Assembly (NCBI GenBank): GCA_900550835.1
Contig: URTP01000012.1
Span: 1 to 25,795 of the forward strand
Reading direction: 5' to 3'
DNA: 25,795 bases
DNA from: an uncultured Collinsella sp.
Lineage (GTDB): Bacteria; Actinomycetota; Coriobacteriia; Coriobacteriales; Coriobacteriaceae
Made by a program: the position numbers and the translations under genes. Below the pieces are notes generated by a model that was not told the DNA's origin, did no database searches, and worked only from the letters and a program-made list of their open reading frames with translations. Shown piece by piece: positions 14,804 to 21,239 of this stretch (positions are counted from its first letter, which is position 1; the number at the start of each line of letters is the position of its first letter).

Positions 14804-16402
14804 ATGGATCAAAAGGCTTCCGCAAAGGTCCTCGTACTCGACTTTGGTGCGCAGTACGGTCAGCTCATTGCCCGTCGCGTCCGCGACCTCAACGTGTATT
14901 CCGAGATCGTTCCCTGCGACATCTCGGCCGACGAGATTCGCGAGATGAACGCCTCTGCGCTCATCCTTTCTGGCGGCCCGGCCTCCGTGTATGCTGAGGA
15001 CGCTCCATCCATCGATCCTGCCATCTTTGACCTGGGCCTTCCCGTCCTGGGCTTTTGCTACGGCCATCAGATCACGGCCGTGACGCTCGGCGGCAAGGTC
15101 GGCCACTCCGAGGTGGGCGAATACGGCCGCGCCACCATCACGCGTACGGCCGGCGCCAAGCTCTTTAACTCCACGCCTATGGAGCAGACCGTGTGGATGA
15201 GCCATCGCGACGCCGTGTCCGAGGTGCCCGAGGGCTTTACCGTTACCGCCAGCACCGACGTGTGCCCGGTTGCCGCCATGGAGTGCGTCGAGCGCAAGAT
15301 CTTCACCACGCAGTTCCACCCCGAGGTCAAGCACTCCGAGTACGGTCAGCAGCTGCTGAGCAACTTCCTGTTTGAGATCTGCGGCCTGGAGCCCAACTGG
15401 AGCATGGACAACCTGGTCGAGACCATGACGGCAGACTTCCGCGAGAAGGTCGGCGACGACCGCGTGATCCTGGCCCTGTCCGGCGGCGTCGACTCCTCCG
15501 TCGTGGCTGCCCTGGGCGCTCGCGCCGTGGGCAAGCAGATGACCTGCGTGTTCATCAACCACGGTCTGCTGCGCAAGGGCGAGCCCGAGCAGGTGGAGGA
15601 GGTCTTCACCAAGCAGTTCGACGTCGACTTTATCCACGTCCACGCCGAGGACCGTTATGCCGAGCTTCTGGCCGGCGTGACCGAGCCCGAGGAGAAGCGC
15701 CGCATCATCGGTACGCAGTTCTGGAAAGAGTTCTTCGCCGTGGCGCAGCAGCTCGAGACCGATGGCAAGCCGGTCAAGTACCTGGCTCAGGGCACCATCT
15801 ACCCCGACATCATCGAGTCCGGCGCTCGCAAGACGGGCGGCAAGACGGCCACCATCAAGAGCCACCACAACCTGATTCCGTTCCCCGAGGGCGTGCACTT
15901 CGACCTTATCGAGCCGCTCGATCACTTCTTTAAGGACGAGGTCCGCGCGCTTGGCCTGGCGCTGGGCCTGCCGGGTCACATCGTGTTCCGTCAGCCCTTC
16001 CCGGGCCCGGGTCTGGCCATCCGCATCATCGGTGCGGTCGACAAGGAGAAGCTCGAGATCCTCAAGAATGCCGACGCCATCGTGCGCGAGGAGCTCGACG
16101 CCTATAACCAGCGTCTGTTTGAGCAGACCGGCGAGCGCAACTCCGAGCACAGCTGCTGGCAGTATTTCGCGGTCCTGCCCGACATCAAGTCCGTCGGCGT
16201 TATGGGCGACGAGCGCACCTATCAGCGCCCCATTATCCTGCGCGCCGTGGAGTCCAGCGACGCCATGACCGCCGACTGGGCCAAGTTGCCTTACGATGTG
16301 TTGGCCAAGATTTCCGGCCGCATTGTCGCCGAGGTTCCCGGTGCCAACCGCGTGTGCTATGACATCACGTCCAAGCCGCCTGCGACGATTGAGTGGGAGT
16401 AG
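14804..16402 (+). CDS. guaA: GMP synthase (glutamine-hydrolysing)
   Basis: The enzyme converts XMP to GMP using ATP and glutamine, the last step of guanine nucleotide synthesis. The N-terminal class I glutaminase has nucleophile C85 (GFCYGHQ), H172 and E174 (FHPEV). The ATP-pyrophosphatase part has the P-loop SGGVDSS at 226-232. The GMP synthetase C-terminal dimerisation domain ends ITSKPPATIEWE. It is 532 aa, a little over the usual 510-525. ATG 14804 follows AAGAGGGGGAAACC; an upstream in-frame start at 14654 adds 50 unconserved residues. The last 12 bases (GAGTGGGAGTAG) recur at 20971-20982, and guaA 3' ends are known targets of integrative elements. I see no purine riboswitch in the leader. 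Confidence 0.97.
   Translation: MDQKASAKVLVLDFGAQYGQLIARRVRDLNVYSEIVPCDISADEIREMNASALILSGGPASVYAEDAPSIDPAIFDLGLPVLGFCYGHQITAVTLGGKVGHSEVGEYGRATITRTAGAKLFNSTPMEQTVWMSHRDAVSEVPEGFTVTASTDVCPVAAMECVERKIFTTQFHPEVKHSEYGQQLLSNFLFEICGLEPNWSMDNLVETMTADFREKVGDDRVILALSGGVDSSVVAALGARAVGKQMTCVFINHGLLRKGEPEQVEEVFTKQFDVDFIHVHAEDRYAELLAGVTEPEEKRRIIGTQFWKEFFAVAQQLETDGKPVKYLAQGTIYPDIIESGARKTGGKTATIKSHHNLIPFPEGVHFDLIEPLDHFFKDEVRALGLALGLPGHIVFRQPFPGPGLAIRIIGAVDKEKLEILKNADAIVREELDAYNQRLFEQTGERNSEHSCWQYFAVLPDIKSVGVMGDERTYQRPIILRAVESSDAMTADWAKLPYDVLAKISGRIVAEVPGANRVCYDITSKPPATIEWE
16391..16402. repeat. Candidate attL: 3' end of guaA
   Basis: GAGTGGGAGTAG, the last four codons of guaA, is repeated exactly at 20971-20982, where it is again preceded by AT(T/C) as in the guaA end. 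The guaA 3' end is an established integration site for genomic islands in several bacteria. Assignment as an attachment site here is inference, since no integrase is in the window. Confidence 0.5.
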
Positions 16403-16835
16403 GCTGACAGGGTTCTGACCTGCACTTTTGAGTGCCGCACTGTGCTGCTGAGTTTCGTTTCGTACGAGAGTCACGGCAAAGCCGCCAGCGACGGCGGTGA
16501 GTAAATACGATGATCTAGCCTCTGTTCCCGCGTCGGAACGGAGGCTTTTTCTTTGGCTATTTACTCCCTTTCACCTGCTATTTCGCGATTTGCTCCCCGT
16601 ATTTCAAGACGGCAAAGTACGGGGCGGAATTCGGAGGAATGGGAGTAAGGATTTATCCCAAGTGAGTAGACGCGCCGTTTTTGTCCCCGAGGACGAAACG
16701 GGGCCGTTTCGGGGCCCGTGAAACTCAAATCGAGCTCAACGGGCATTTTTGCGCTCTCCATACAGCGTTTTCCTAGGTGGTTAATGGGGAGTAAAGAATC
16801 TCGCCATCTCAGGGAAAACGGGAGTAATCAGGGGT
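16403..16835. other. Non-coding stretch after guaA with no recognised gene
   Basis: Apart from the terminator at 16517-16552, I see no credible coding frame here. Bases 16678-16705 (TTTTTGTCCCCGAGGACGAA...) resemble 20864-20887, so the stretch contains intergenic repeat material. Several GGGAGTAA or TTACTCCC words recur (16562, 16640, 16785-16830). Confidence 0.5.
16517..16552 (+). terminator. Rho-independent terminator downstream of guaA
   Basis: AGCCTCTGTTCC (16517-16528) pairs with GGAACGGAGGCT (one G-T pair), followed by TTTTTCTTT. It is 115 bases after the guaA stop. Confidence 0.88.
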
Positions 16836-16946
16836 CGGCTCACGCTCGTGATTCACGACCAGACCGATTCCGTATCTGATAAAATCGCGCGCTACGAGGA
16901 ATCCCTCCTCAGCTCCGACTTGCCGAACATACCGTTTCATTCTCCT
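16836..16946 (+). pseudogene. Remnant of a DUF3800 gene
   Basis: The plus-strand frame reads RLTLVIHDQTDS...YEESL and then SSDLPNIPFHSP, matching residues ~22-60 of the intact DUF3800 protein at 21240-21914 (LLTLVFHDQADS...YEAKL, RTDLPNIPFHSE). The N-terminal FVDESGD motif is absent upstream and homology stops at about 16946, so only an internal piece remains. It is in the opposite orientation to the intact gene. Confidence 0.7.
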
Positions 16947-17098
16947 GTGCTTGCCTCCGATTTCTTCGAGATGCGGTTTCCGATGGCGCCGCAAAGCCGC
17001 TTGGAAGGGTGGCGACTCTACGAAGCGTAGGTGGTCAACAGGCAAGCTACGTGCCAGACTTGTTTTCGTAAGAAAACGGCAGCTTTGAGGAGGAAGCG

Positions 17099-17683
17099 AT
17101 GGACCGCTACGTAACGGGCGCGATGATTAGGAGGTTGCGTGAGGGGCGCGGCATGACGCAGGGCGAGCTGGCGCGGATCGTAGACGTGGGCGACAAGGCC
17201 GTTTCGCGCTGGGAGTGCGGACGCGGCTACCCCGACATCACGCTCCTGGAACCATTGGCGTCCGCGCTCGGTGTGTCGGTAGCGGAGCTTCTCGCTGGGG
17301 CCGACGTGAGCAACGCTAATCGTTCCGCGAACGTGCTTCGCTCCAAGCTCTATGTCTGCCCGATGTGTGGCAACGTGCTCTTCGCCATGGGCGAGGCCGT
17401 CGTCTCGTGCTGCGGGATCGCGCTGCCGTCGCTTGAAGCCGAGCCGGCCGAGGGCGAGCACGCCATAGACGTAGAACTCGTGGAGGACGAGCTGTATGTG
17501 TCGCTGGCGCACCCCATGTCGAAAGATCACCACGTATCGTTCATCGCCGCCGCCTCACCCGACCGGGTGCAGATCGTCAAGCTCTACCCGGAGGGCGACG
17601 CCGCAGCAAGGTTTAGGAGGTCCGGGGTACGCGATGTGTTCGCCTACTGCAACCGGCATGGGCTGTTTTGCATGAAAGTATAG
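17099..17683 (+). CDS. XRE DNA-binding domain fused to a desulfoferrodoxin / superoxide-reductase-like module
   Basis: Residues ~5-66 of this 194-aa protein are a Cro/C1-type helix-turn-helix (LREGRGMTQGELARI, KAVSRWECGRGYPD). C87-x2-C90 and C104-C105 match the rubredoxin-like desulforedoxin domain of desulfoferrodoxins. The rest matches the superoxide reductase fold, with all five iron ligands of that family in order: H121, H138 (AHPMSKDH), H144, C184 and H187 (YCNRHG). The Glu and Lys that help catalysis in true reductases are not clearly kept: the HPMEEKH motif is HPMSKDH here. I infer a regulator that senses superoxide, peroxide or iron through a mononuclear centre. ATG 17099 follows GAGGAGG. 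No terminator is obvious before the next promoter at ~17782. Confidence 0.82.
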   Translation: MDRYVTGAMIRRLREGRGMTQGELARIVDVGDKAVSRWECGRGYPDITLLEPLASALGVSVAELLAGADVSNANRSANVLRSKLYVCPMCGNVLFAMGEAVVSCCGIALPSLEAEPAEGEHAIDVELVEDELYVSLAHPMSKDHHVSFIAAASPDRVQIVKLYPEGDAAARFRRSGVRDVFAYCNRHGLFCMKV

Positions 17684-17781
17684 TGCTATCCCGTTTGTCC
17701 AATGTGCTAGTCTGGGACCCTTCTCGAGGCTCAACAGGGAGATTCGATCGCTCTCCTGCGAGAAGTCTCACTGAGTTGGAA

Positions 17782-17811
17782 TAGAACATAGGTTCGATTT
17801 TATGTTATAAT
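17782..17811 (+). promoter_or_regulatory. SOS (LexA-type) box overlapping the gyrI-like promoter, copy 1
   Basis: GAACATAGGTTC (17784-17795) fits the Gram-positive/actinobacterial LexA pattern GAAC-N4-GTTC. It overlaps the -35 (TAGAAC 17782-17787), and a perfect TATAAT lies at 17806-17811 with an 18-base spacer. The same arrangement occurs at 25544-25573. Confidence 0.7.
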
Positions 17812-17818
17812 ATCTGCC

Positions 17819-17852
17819 AACAGACGCGGCTTCCTCCGAAGCCGCGTCTGTT
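17819..17852 (+). promoter_or_regulatory. Leader hairpin of the gyrI-like gene, copy 1
   Basis: AACAGACGCGGCTTC (17819-17833), loop CTCC, GAAGCCGCGTCTGTT (17838-17852) make a perfect 15-bp stem that would begin at the first transcribed bases. A TATAAT at 17855-17860 follows, but it is not kept in the second copy. The stem itself is kept at 25585-25610 with sequence changes on both arms. Confidence 0.6.
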
Positions 17853-17905
17853 GCTATAATTGAACCGATATCTACGGAAACCCAAGCTCAGGGAGGGCTG
17901 TCGCG

Positions 17906-18541
17906 ATGGCATACGATTTCAAGAAGGAGTTCAGAGAGCTCTACAGGCCGTCCGGCAAACCGAGCGTCGTAACCGTTCCGCCTATGAGCTACGTCGCCGT
18001 GCGGGGCAAGGGCGACCCCAACATCGAAGGCGGCGACTACCAGAATGCGTTGCCGTTGCTTTACGGTGTTGCCTATACCATCAAGATGTCGAAGAAGGGC
18101 CTGCGAGAGATCGAAGGCTATTTCGACTTCGTTGTTCCGCCGCTCGAGGGCTTCTGGTGGCAAGACCGCGCCGATGGCGAGATCGATTATGCGCGGAAGG
18201 ACGACTTCAGCTTCATCTCATGCATCCGTCTGCCCGATTTCGTCACTCGCGAGGACTTTGACTGGGCCGTCTCGGAAGCCGCCGCCAAAAAGAAGCTGGA
18301 CTTCTCGGCGGTCGAGCTGCTGAGGGTCGACGAGGGCCTTTGCGTTCAGTGCATGCACACCGGGCCTTACGGCGGCGAGCCGGCGACCGTAGACGCCATG
18401 CGCGCATTTGCAGCGGAACAGGGCTACGCCCCCGACTTCTCCGAAGCCCGTCTGCATCACGAGATCTACCTTTCCGACCCGCGTAAGTGCGCGCCGGAGA
18501 AGCTCAAGACCGTGATCCGCCATCCCATCAAGTCGATGTAG
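17906..18541 (+). CDS. GyrI-like small-molecule-binding domain protein
   Basis: This 211-aa single-domain protein belongs to the GyrI-like (SOUL/Rob-C-type) superfamily: an N-terminal PPMSYVAVRGKGDPN strand-loop, a central EIEGYFDFVVPPLEGFWW region, and the C-terminal VQCMHTGPYGGEPATVDAM and LHHEIYLSDPRK blocks. Family members bind hydrophobic ligands or, like E. coli GyrI/SbmC, protect gyrase; sbmC is itself SOS-induced. The LexA-type box in this promoter fits such a stress role. The ATG has GGGAGGG upstream. A second copy starts at 25668 and differs by one residue in the 43 that can be compared (Pro25 to Ser). A hairpin follows the stop. The ligand is unknown. Confidence 0.85.
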   Translation: MAYDFKKEFRELYRPSGKPSVVTVPPMSYVAVRGKGDPNIEGGDYQNALPLLYGVAYTIKMSKKGLREIEGYFDFVVPPLEGFWWQDRADGEIDYARKDDFSFISCIRLPDFVTREDFDWAVSEAAAKKKLDFSAVELLRVDEGLCVQCMHTGPYGGEPATVDAMRAFAAEQGYAPDFSEARLHHEIYLSDPRKCAPEKLKTVIRHPIKSM

Positions 18542-18563
18542 CGAAACGAGCGACGCAATAGAT

Positions 18564-18596
18564 AGCGGTGTCGGTTCAAATGGAACCGACACCGCT
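18564..18596. terminator. Bidirectional hairpin between gyrI-like gene and yjdF
   Basis: AGCGGTGTCGGTTC (18564-18577) and GAACCGACACCGCT (18583-18596) are perfect 14-bp arms. It sits between two convergent genes. The T-runs are poor on both sides, so it probably serves as a shared 3' end or mRNA stabiliser. Confidence 0.65.
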
Positions 18597-18624
18597 TCTG
18601 TATGAGGCTTGCTGCAAATGGCGA

Positions 18625-19044
18625 TCAATGCCCACGATGCTTCTGCTTGCGCTTCAACTTCCGCTGCTCGAAGCGCGCCTCTGCCTCGTCCGCGCGGCGT
18701 TGGCTTCTTGCGCGTACCGACTCTTGCTTCATTGCCTCCCGCTGATTCGCGAGCGCCTGCTGCGCCTTGGTGCCCATTGCCGGCTGCTTAAGGGTCTTCG
18801 ACGCCTCGCGGGCGCGTCTCTTGGGGTTCTTCGCGGGCTTGCTCGCCTCGGTCGGATCGTCGCCGAAGAACGTGAGCTTCGCCCATTTGCTTGTAACGAA
18901 TTGCAGGATTTCCTCGTTGGACGGCTCTGTGCCGAAGACGATGCGGGCGACGCCGTATGTTCCGTCTTCGACATGCTCCGCCAGCCCGACCCAAAACTGG
19001 CCGTCGTGATATACGGTCAGGGTGGACGACACGCTGATCTGCAT
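18625..19044 (-). CDS. yjdF: YjdF family protein (DUF2992)
   Basis: This 139-aa cytoplasmic protein begins MQISVSSTLTVYHDGQFWVG at ATG 19044, eight bases after AAGGAGG. Residues ~1-60 are a compact beta-rich domain (VYHDGQFWVGLAEHVEDG, ARIVFGTEPSNEEILQF). Residues ~65-139 are a long basic tail rich in Lys/Arg/Ala/Gln (KNPKRRAREASKTLKQP ... EQRKLKRKQKHRGH), as in DUF2992 proteins. Its leader contains a yjdF-class riboswitch, which in Bacillus responds to azaaromatic compounds, so the protein probably helps with such toxic molecules; the biochemical activity is unknown. An internal upstream reading to 19173 runs through the riboswitch and is not a real start. A short remnant of the same gene lies at 21128-21175. 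Confidence 0.9.
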   Translation of the reverse strand: MQISVSSTLTVYHDGQFWVGLAEHVEDGTYGVARIVFGTEPSNEEILQFVTSKWAKLTFFGDDPTEASKPAKNPKRRAREASKTLKQPAMGTKAQQALANQREAMKQESVRARSQRRADEAEARFEQRKLKRKQKHRGH

Positions 19045-19077
19045 GGCTGGTTCCTCCTTTATGTAGATGACCATGCA

Positions 19078-19165
19078 GAGAAGGGACAACCAAGGAGGCA
19101 GGTTACTGATGCGGACTTCCGCACGCCCACGACTACCCGACGGGGACTGTGTTTTCATCTCTGGT
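19078..19165 (-). ncRNA. yjdF-class (azaaromatic-sensing) riboswitch
   Basis: The minus-strand leader reads AGATGAAAACACAGTCCCCG, then CGGGTAGTCGTGGGC, a GCGGA/TCCGC stem, ATCAGTAACC and GGTTGTCCCTT, which I recognise as the conserved pieces of the yjdF RNA motif. It lies 33 bases upstream of the yjdF start. Inside it, CCTCCTT (19092-19098 on the plus-strand map) is complementary to the AAGGAGG ribosome site of yjdF, which offers a direct way to block translation. Confidence 0.85.
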
Positions 19166-19171
19166 GCCCGC

Positions 19172-19201
19172 ATTGTAGCACGCGCGGATTTACGATGTTG
19201 A
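19172..19201 (-). promoter_or_regulatory. Candidate promoter of the yjdF leader
   Basis: TCAACA (19196-19201) and TACAAT (19172-19177) on the minus strand are 18 bases apart and sit immediately before the riboswitch. Confidence 0.5.
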
Positions 19202-19275
19202 TTGCCGGCGCCTAGACGGAGATGAAGGCGGTTCGATCTAGGTCAAGCCGGTCGCTCGTTCATGAAGCGGCCGAT

Positions 19276-19309
19276 TCCCTGAAAATAAAAGGCGCCCACG
19301 AGGACACCT
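19276..19309. repeat. Degenerate copy of a hairpin-bearing intergenic segment
   Basis: TCCCTGAAAATAAAAGGCGCCCAC and the bases after it resemble 22499-22533 (TCCCTGAAAAGTAAGAGGCG...), where the arms form a perfect hairpin. Here the right arm has decayed. Upstream bases also look related between the two places, which suggests a duplicated intergenic segment. Confidence 0.4.
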
Positions 19310-19350
19310 ACAGGCTATCTTCGAACTACTTGGTTTGGGGCAGACGGAGG

Positions 19351-19420
19351 AAAAAAATAGGGCAGAATCGCTCTCACGATCCCGCCCCGCAAACCCGAGG
19401 GTTTCTAACTGGCTCCATTA
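19351..19420 (-). ncRNA. AbiF-associated structured RNA, distal unit
   Basis: On the minus strand the unit has GCCAGTTAG, a small hairpin AAACC-CTCG-GGTTT, then a second stem starting GGGGCGGGATCG and closing CGATTCTGCCC, ending in ATTTTTTT. It has the same order of parts and almost the same 3' end (AGCGAYTCTGCCCTATTTTT) as the unit at 19484-19550. The first stem differs by changes on both arms. The terminal stem plus T-run would act as its own terminator. Confidence 0.65.
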
Positions 19421-19483
19421 TTCCGGGCTTCTCAGTTCTGTCATTGACCCAGGTATCACCCGTCTCCTATAGCGAGTGAATAT

Positions 19484-19550
19484 AAAAATAGGGCAGAGTC
19501 GCTTGCGCAAGTCCGCCCCTAAAACCGTGAAGGTTTTGCTATCTGCAGGC
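19484..19550 (-). ncRNA. AbiF-associated structured RNA, proximal unit
   Basis: Starting right at the abiF stop, the minus strand reads GCCTGCAGATAGC, hairpin AAAACC-TTCAC-GGTTTT, then AGGGGCGGACTTGCGCAAGC pairing with the closing TCTGCCCT, and ATTTTTAT. Structured RNAs next to abiF-type genes are an established association (the abiF RNA motif). Match to that motif is my judgement from layout; an Rfam model run would settle it. Confidence 0.68.
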
Positions 19551-20512
19551 TATTCTACCAACCCGAGCGATTCTGTCAACCTGCGAAGGAACTCGAGCGC
19601 GGAGCGAGCTGCGGCGTCGGGCCCCTTGTCGGGCAGCGCCTCGGTTTCGCCGTCGGCCCTGGCGAATATCTCGGCGAGCTCGGATCCGGCGCGCGAGCGC
19701 GAGGAGCCCTCGGGTACCAAGCCGGAGTGCGCCACGAGCACGGTCGCGACCTCCTGCATGGCCGTATTCCCCATCCACTTCCTCCTGGTCGCCTTGGGGA
19801 TTCCCACGGAGGCGACCCTTCGGGAGACGCCGCTGGACGCCGAGCCCCGGGCGGCGCCCCTCTCGGCGAAGCAGTTGATCAGGCACGAGCCGTGCGCGGC
19901 GCAGTTGCGGACGGACTTCACGCGCTTGAGGTCGTAGTGGGAGGCCTCGAGGCGCCTGTCGCCCCATCGCCTGGCGCAGAAGCGCACGAAGTCGATGAGG
20001 GTGCCGAACGAGGTGAGCTCAAGGAAGGCCCAGGCAGGCATGTCGCCGGAGTACTTCGCGTAGAGGCTCGAGCTGTAGGGGCTGCGGCCGCTCATCTTGA
20101 GCTCGCGCAGGCGGTACTCCCTGTTTGCAGTGGTAAGCGATGCCATGTAGTCGGCCACGATGGCGTAGCCGTCCTCTCCGCGGTCCTCCATCTCGCGAAG
20201 CAGTGTCACCTTCTGGAAGTGCTCGATGTCGAGCGTCATGCCGAGCAGGGCGTGGCGCAGCTCCTGGTCGAGCGCCGCGAGCAGGCGCAGCTGGCCGAAG
20301 TCGAGGTCTACGTAGCGGCCGTCGCGCGGGCCTCCCTCGTATTTCGAGAAGAGTTTGCGGTAGGATGCGAGCTTAAAGAAGTTGCACTTGTCACGCAGGT
20401 AGTCCGCGGCCTCTTCCTCGGAACACAGCTCGAAGGCTACGCCCTTCTGCTTGAGGTGCTCTATCTGCTGCTCGATCGTGAGGATCGGCTTCCTATCGTG
20501 GGGTTCGGCCAT
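19550..20512 (-). CDS. AbiF/AbiD-family (Abi_2) HEPN protein, putative abortive-infection RNase
   Basis: This 320-aa protein has the Abi_2 hallmarks: an N-terminal LTIEQQIEHLKQKGV, DKCNFFKLASYRKLF (42-56), a DLDFGQLRLLAALDQELRHALL block and LDIEHFQKVTLL (95-105), then MPAWAFLELTSFGTLIDFVRFC (158-179) and the HEPN RNase motif RNCAAH (R202, N203, H207) in the setting VRNCAAHGSCLIN. HEPN proteins of this type are phage-defence or toxin-antitoxin RNases and are considered relatives of the ancestor of Cas13. The last ~90 residues are Ser/Arg/Ala-rich and less conserved. ATG 20512 follows ACAGGAG. Two RNA units follow directly on the same strand and probably partner with or neutralise it. Confidence 0.88.
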   Translation of the reverse strand: MAEPHDRKPILTIEQQIEHLKQKGVAFELCSEEEAADYLRDKCNFFKLASYRKLFSKYEGGPRDGRYVDLDFGQLRLLAALDQELRHALLGMTLDIEHFQKVTLLREMEDRGEDGYAIVADYMASLTTANREYRLRELKMSGRSPYSSSLYAKYSGDMPAWAFLELTSFGTLIDFVRFCARRWGDRRLEASHYDLKRVKSVRNCAAHGSCLINCFAERGAARGSASSGVSRRVASVGIPKATRRKWMGNTAMQEVATVLVAHSGLVPEGSSRSRAGSELAEIFARADGETEALPDKGPDAAARSALEFLRRLTESLGLVE

Positions 20513-20793
20513 GCTCGGTCTCCTGTCATTGATTTGAGAATCCTATTCTACCAGCATGTTTGCCCTGAATCCTGAAGGCCCGTTCGCCAACTCATAAGCA
20601 AGCCACCTGAGACTACTCACTTTGTTCACGAATGGCGAAGACCTGCGACCTGGGGTTTTACAAATGGCGCGCAAGCCACCCGCGTTAATTCACTTGCGAT
20701 TGCGGCTGGCGGCTTGCAGGCAAAAGGGCGGTTGAGTTTCAAAACGGGCGTTTTCGGCGCTATCGAGCCTCCAAAGGCGACCCGCCGCGCACT
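20513..20793. other. Non-coding stretch upstream of abiF
   Basis: I see no gene here. The minus strand has TAGAAT about 35 bases before the abiF start as a possible -10 box. The word GCAAGCCACC occurs at ~20597 and ~20670, and an inverted version GGCGGCTTGC at ~20708, indicating repeat material. Confidence 0.4.
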
Positions 20794-20854
20794 TTGGGAC
20801 AAAAACAAAAACTCAAAGCCCTGAGTTTGAAAAAAGTTTTTGAGGTTGTCCCAA
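20794..20854. repeat. 61-bp inverted repeat
   Basis: TTGGGACAA...CAAAAACT (20794-20813) mirrors AGTTTTTG...TTGTCCCAA (20835-20854), with an inner ACTCA/TGAGT pairing. Adjacent bases 20864-20887 resemble 16678-16705. It is an intergenic repeat with hairpin potential, in a region without genes. Confidence 0.65.
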
Positions 20855-20970
20855 CTTTTGTCCCCGAAGCCGACGAAACGCGACATCGCGTCATTCGGCG
20901 GCAGGCGTTCCGTGTCGATGCCGAAAACTGGGTGTAACTGGAATGACGGGACGGCAGAACCGACGCCATC

Positions 20971-20982
20971 GAGTGGGAGTAG
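20971..20982. repeat. Candidate attR: copy of the guaA 3' end
   Basis: GAGTGGGAGTAG repeats the last 12 bases of guaA exactly, and the frame around it would read DAIEWE-stop, close to guaA's ATIEWE-stop. A strong terminator follows at 21002, in the place where guaA's own terminator would be expected in an unoccupied site. Confidence 0.5.
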
Positions 20983-21001
20983 TTGATATCTAGCGTTTCC
21001 G

Positions 21002-21037
21002 AGCCCCTGACCTGCACAAACAGGTCAGGGGCTTTTC
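21002..21037 (+). terminator. Strong terminator, possibly the original guaA terminator
   Basis: AGCCCCTGACCTG (21002-21014) pairs perfectly with CAGGTCAGGGGCT, followed by TTTTCG. No plus-strand gene lies just upstream except the guaA-end copy. The words CTGACCTGCAC are shared with the bases just after the real guaA (16414-16424), which fits displacement of this terminator by inserted DNA. Confidence 0.8.
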
Positions 21038-21127
21038 GTTTGGCAACCGCTGGACAACCTTTATGGTTTCGCGCCCCGTGAGCAGGGGACGTAGCACTGT
21101 TCACGTTTGGGCCCATGCCGGCACCGA

Positions 21128-21175
21128 TCAATGCCCGCGCTGCTTCTGATTGCGCTTCAGCTTCCGCTGCTCGAA
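21128..21175 (-). pseudogene. Remnant of yjdF: last 15 codons
   Basis: The minus strand reads FEQRKLKRNQKQRGH-stop, against FEQRKLKRKQKHRGH-stop at the end of the intact yjdF (18625-19044). Homology ends upstream of this block, so only the 3' tip survives. It shows that a second yjdF-bearing segment was once here. Confidence 0.75.
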
Positions 21176-21239
21176 ACATGTCGCCCGGAGTTCCTCGCCG
21201 GAGGAGAGATGGCCGTTCCTTGCGAAACCGCGAGACCAG

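Noticed and set aside
14759..16474. Long minus-strand open frame opposite guaA (over 500 codons)
   Set aside because: It mirrors guaA codon by codon; high third-position GC leaves the antisense frame open. No ribosome site or family motif.
19044..19173. N-terminal extension of yjdF by 43 codons
   Set aside because: The extension lies inside the riboswitch, and a strong AAGGAGG precedes the internal ATG at 19044, where family similarity starts.
19351..19550. CRISPR-like repeat pair
   Set aside because: Only two units, about 130 bases apart, with internal hairpins and T-runs. The layout is that of small RNAs with terminators, not repeats and spacers.
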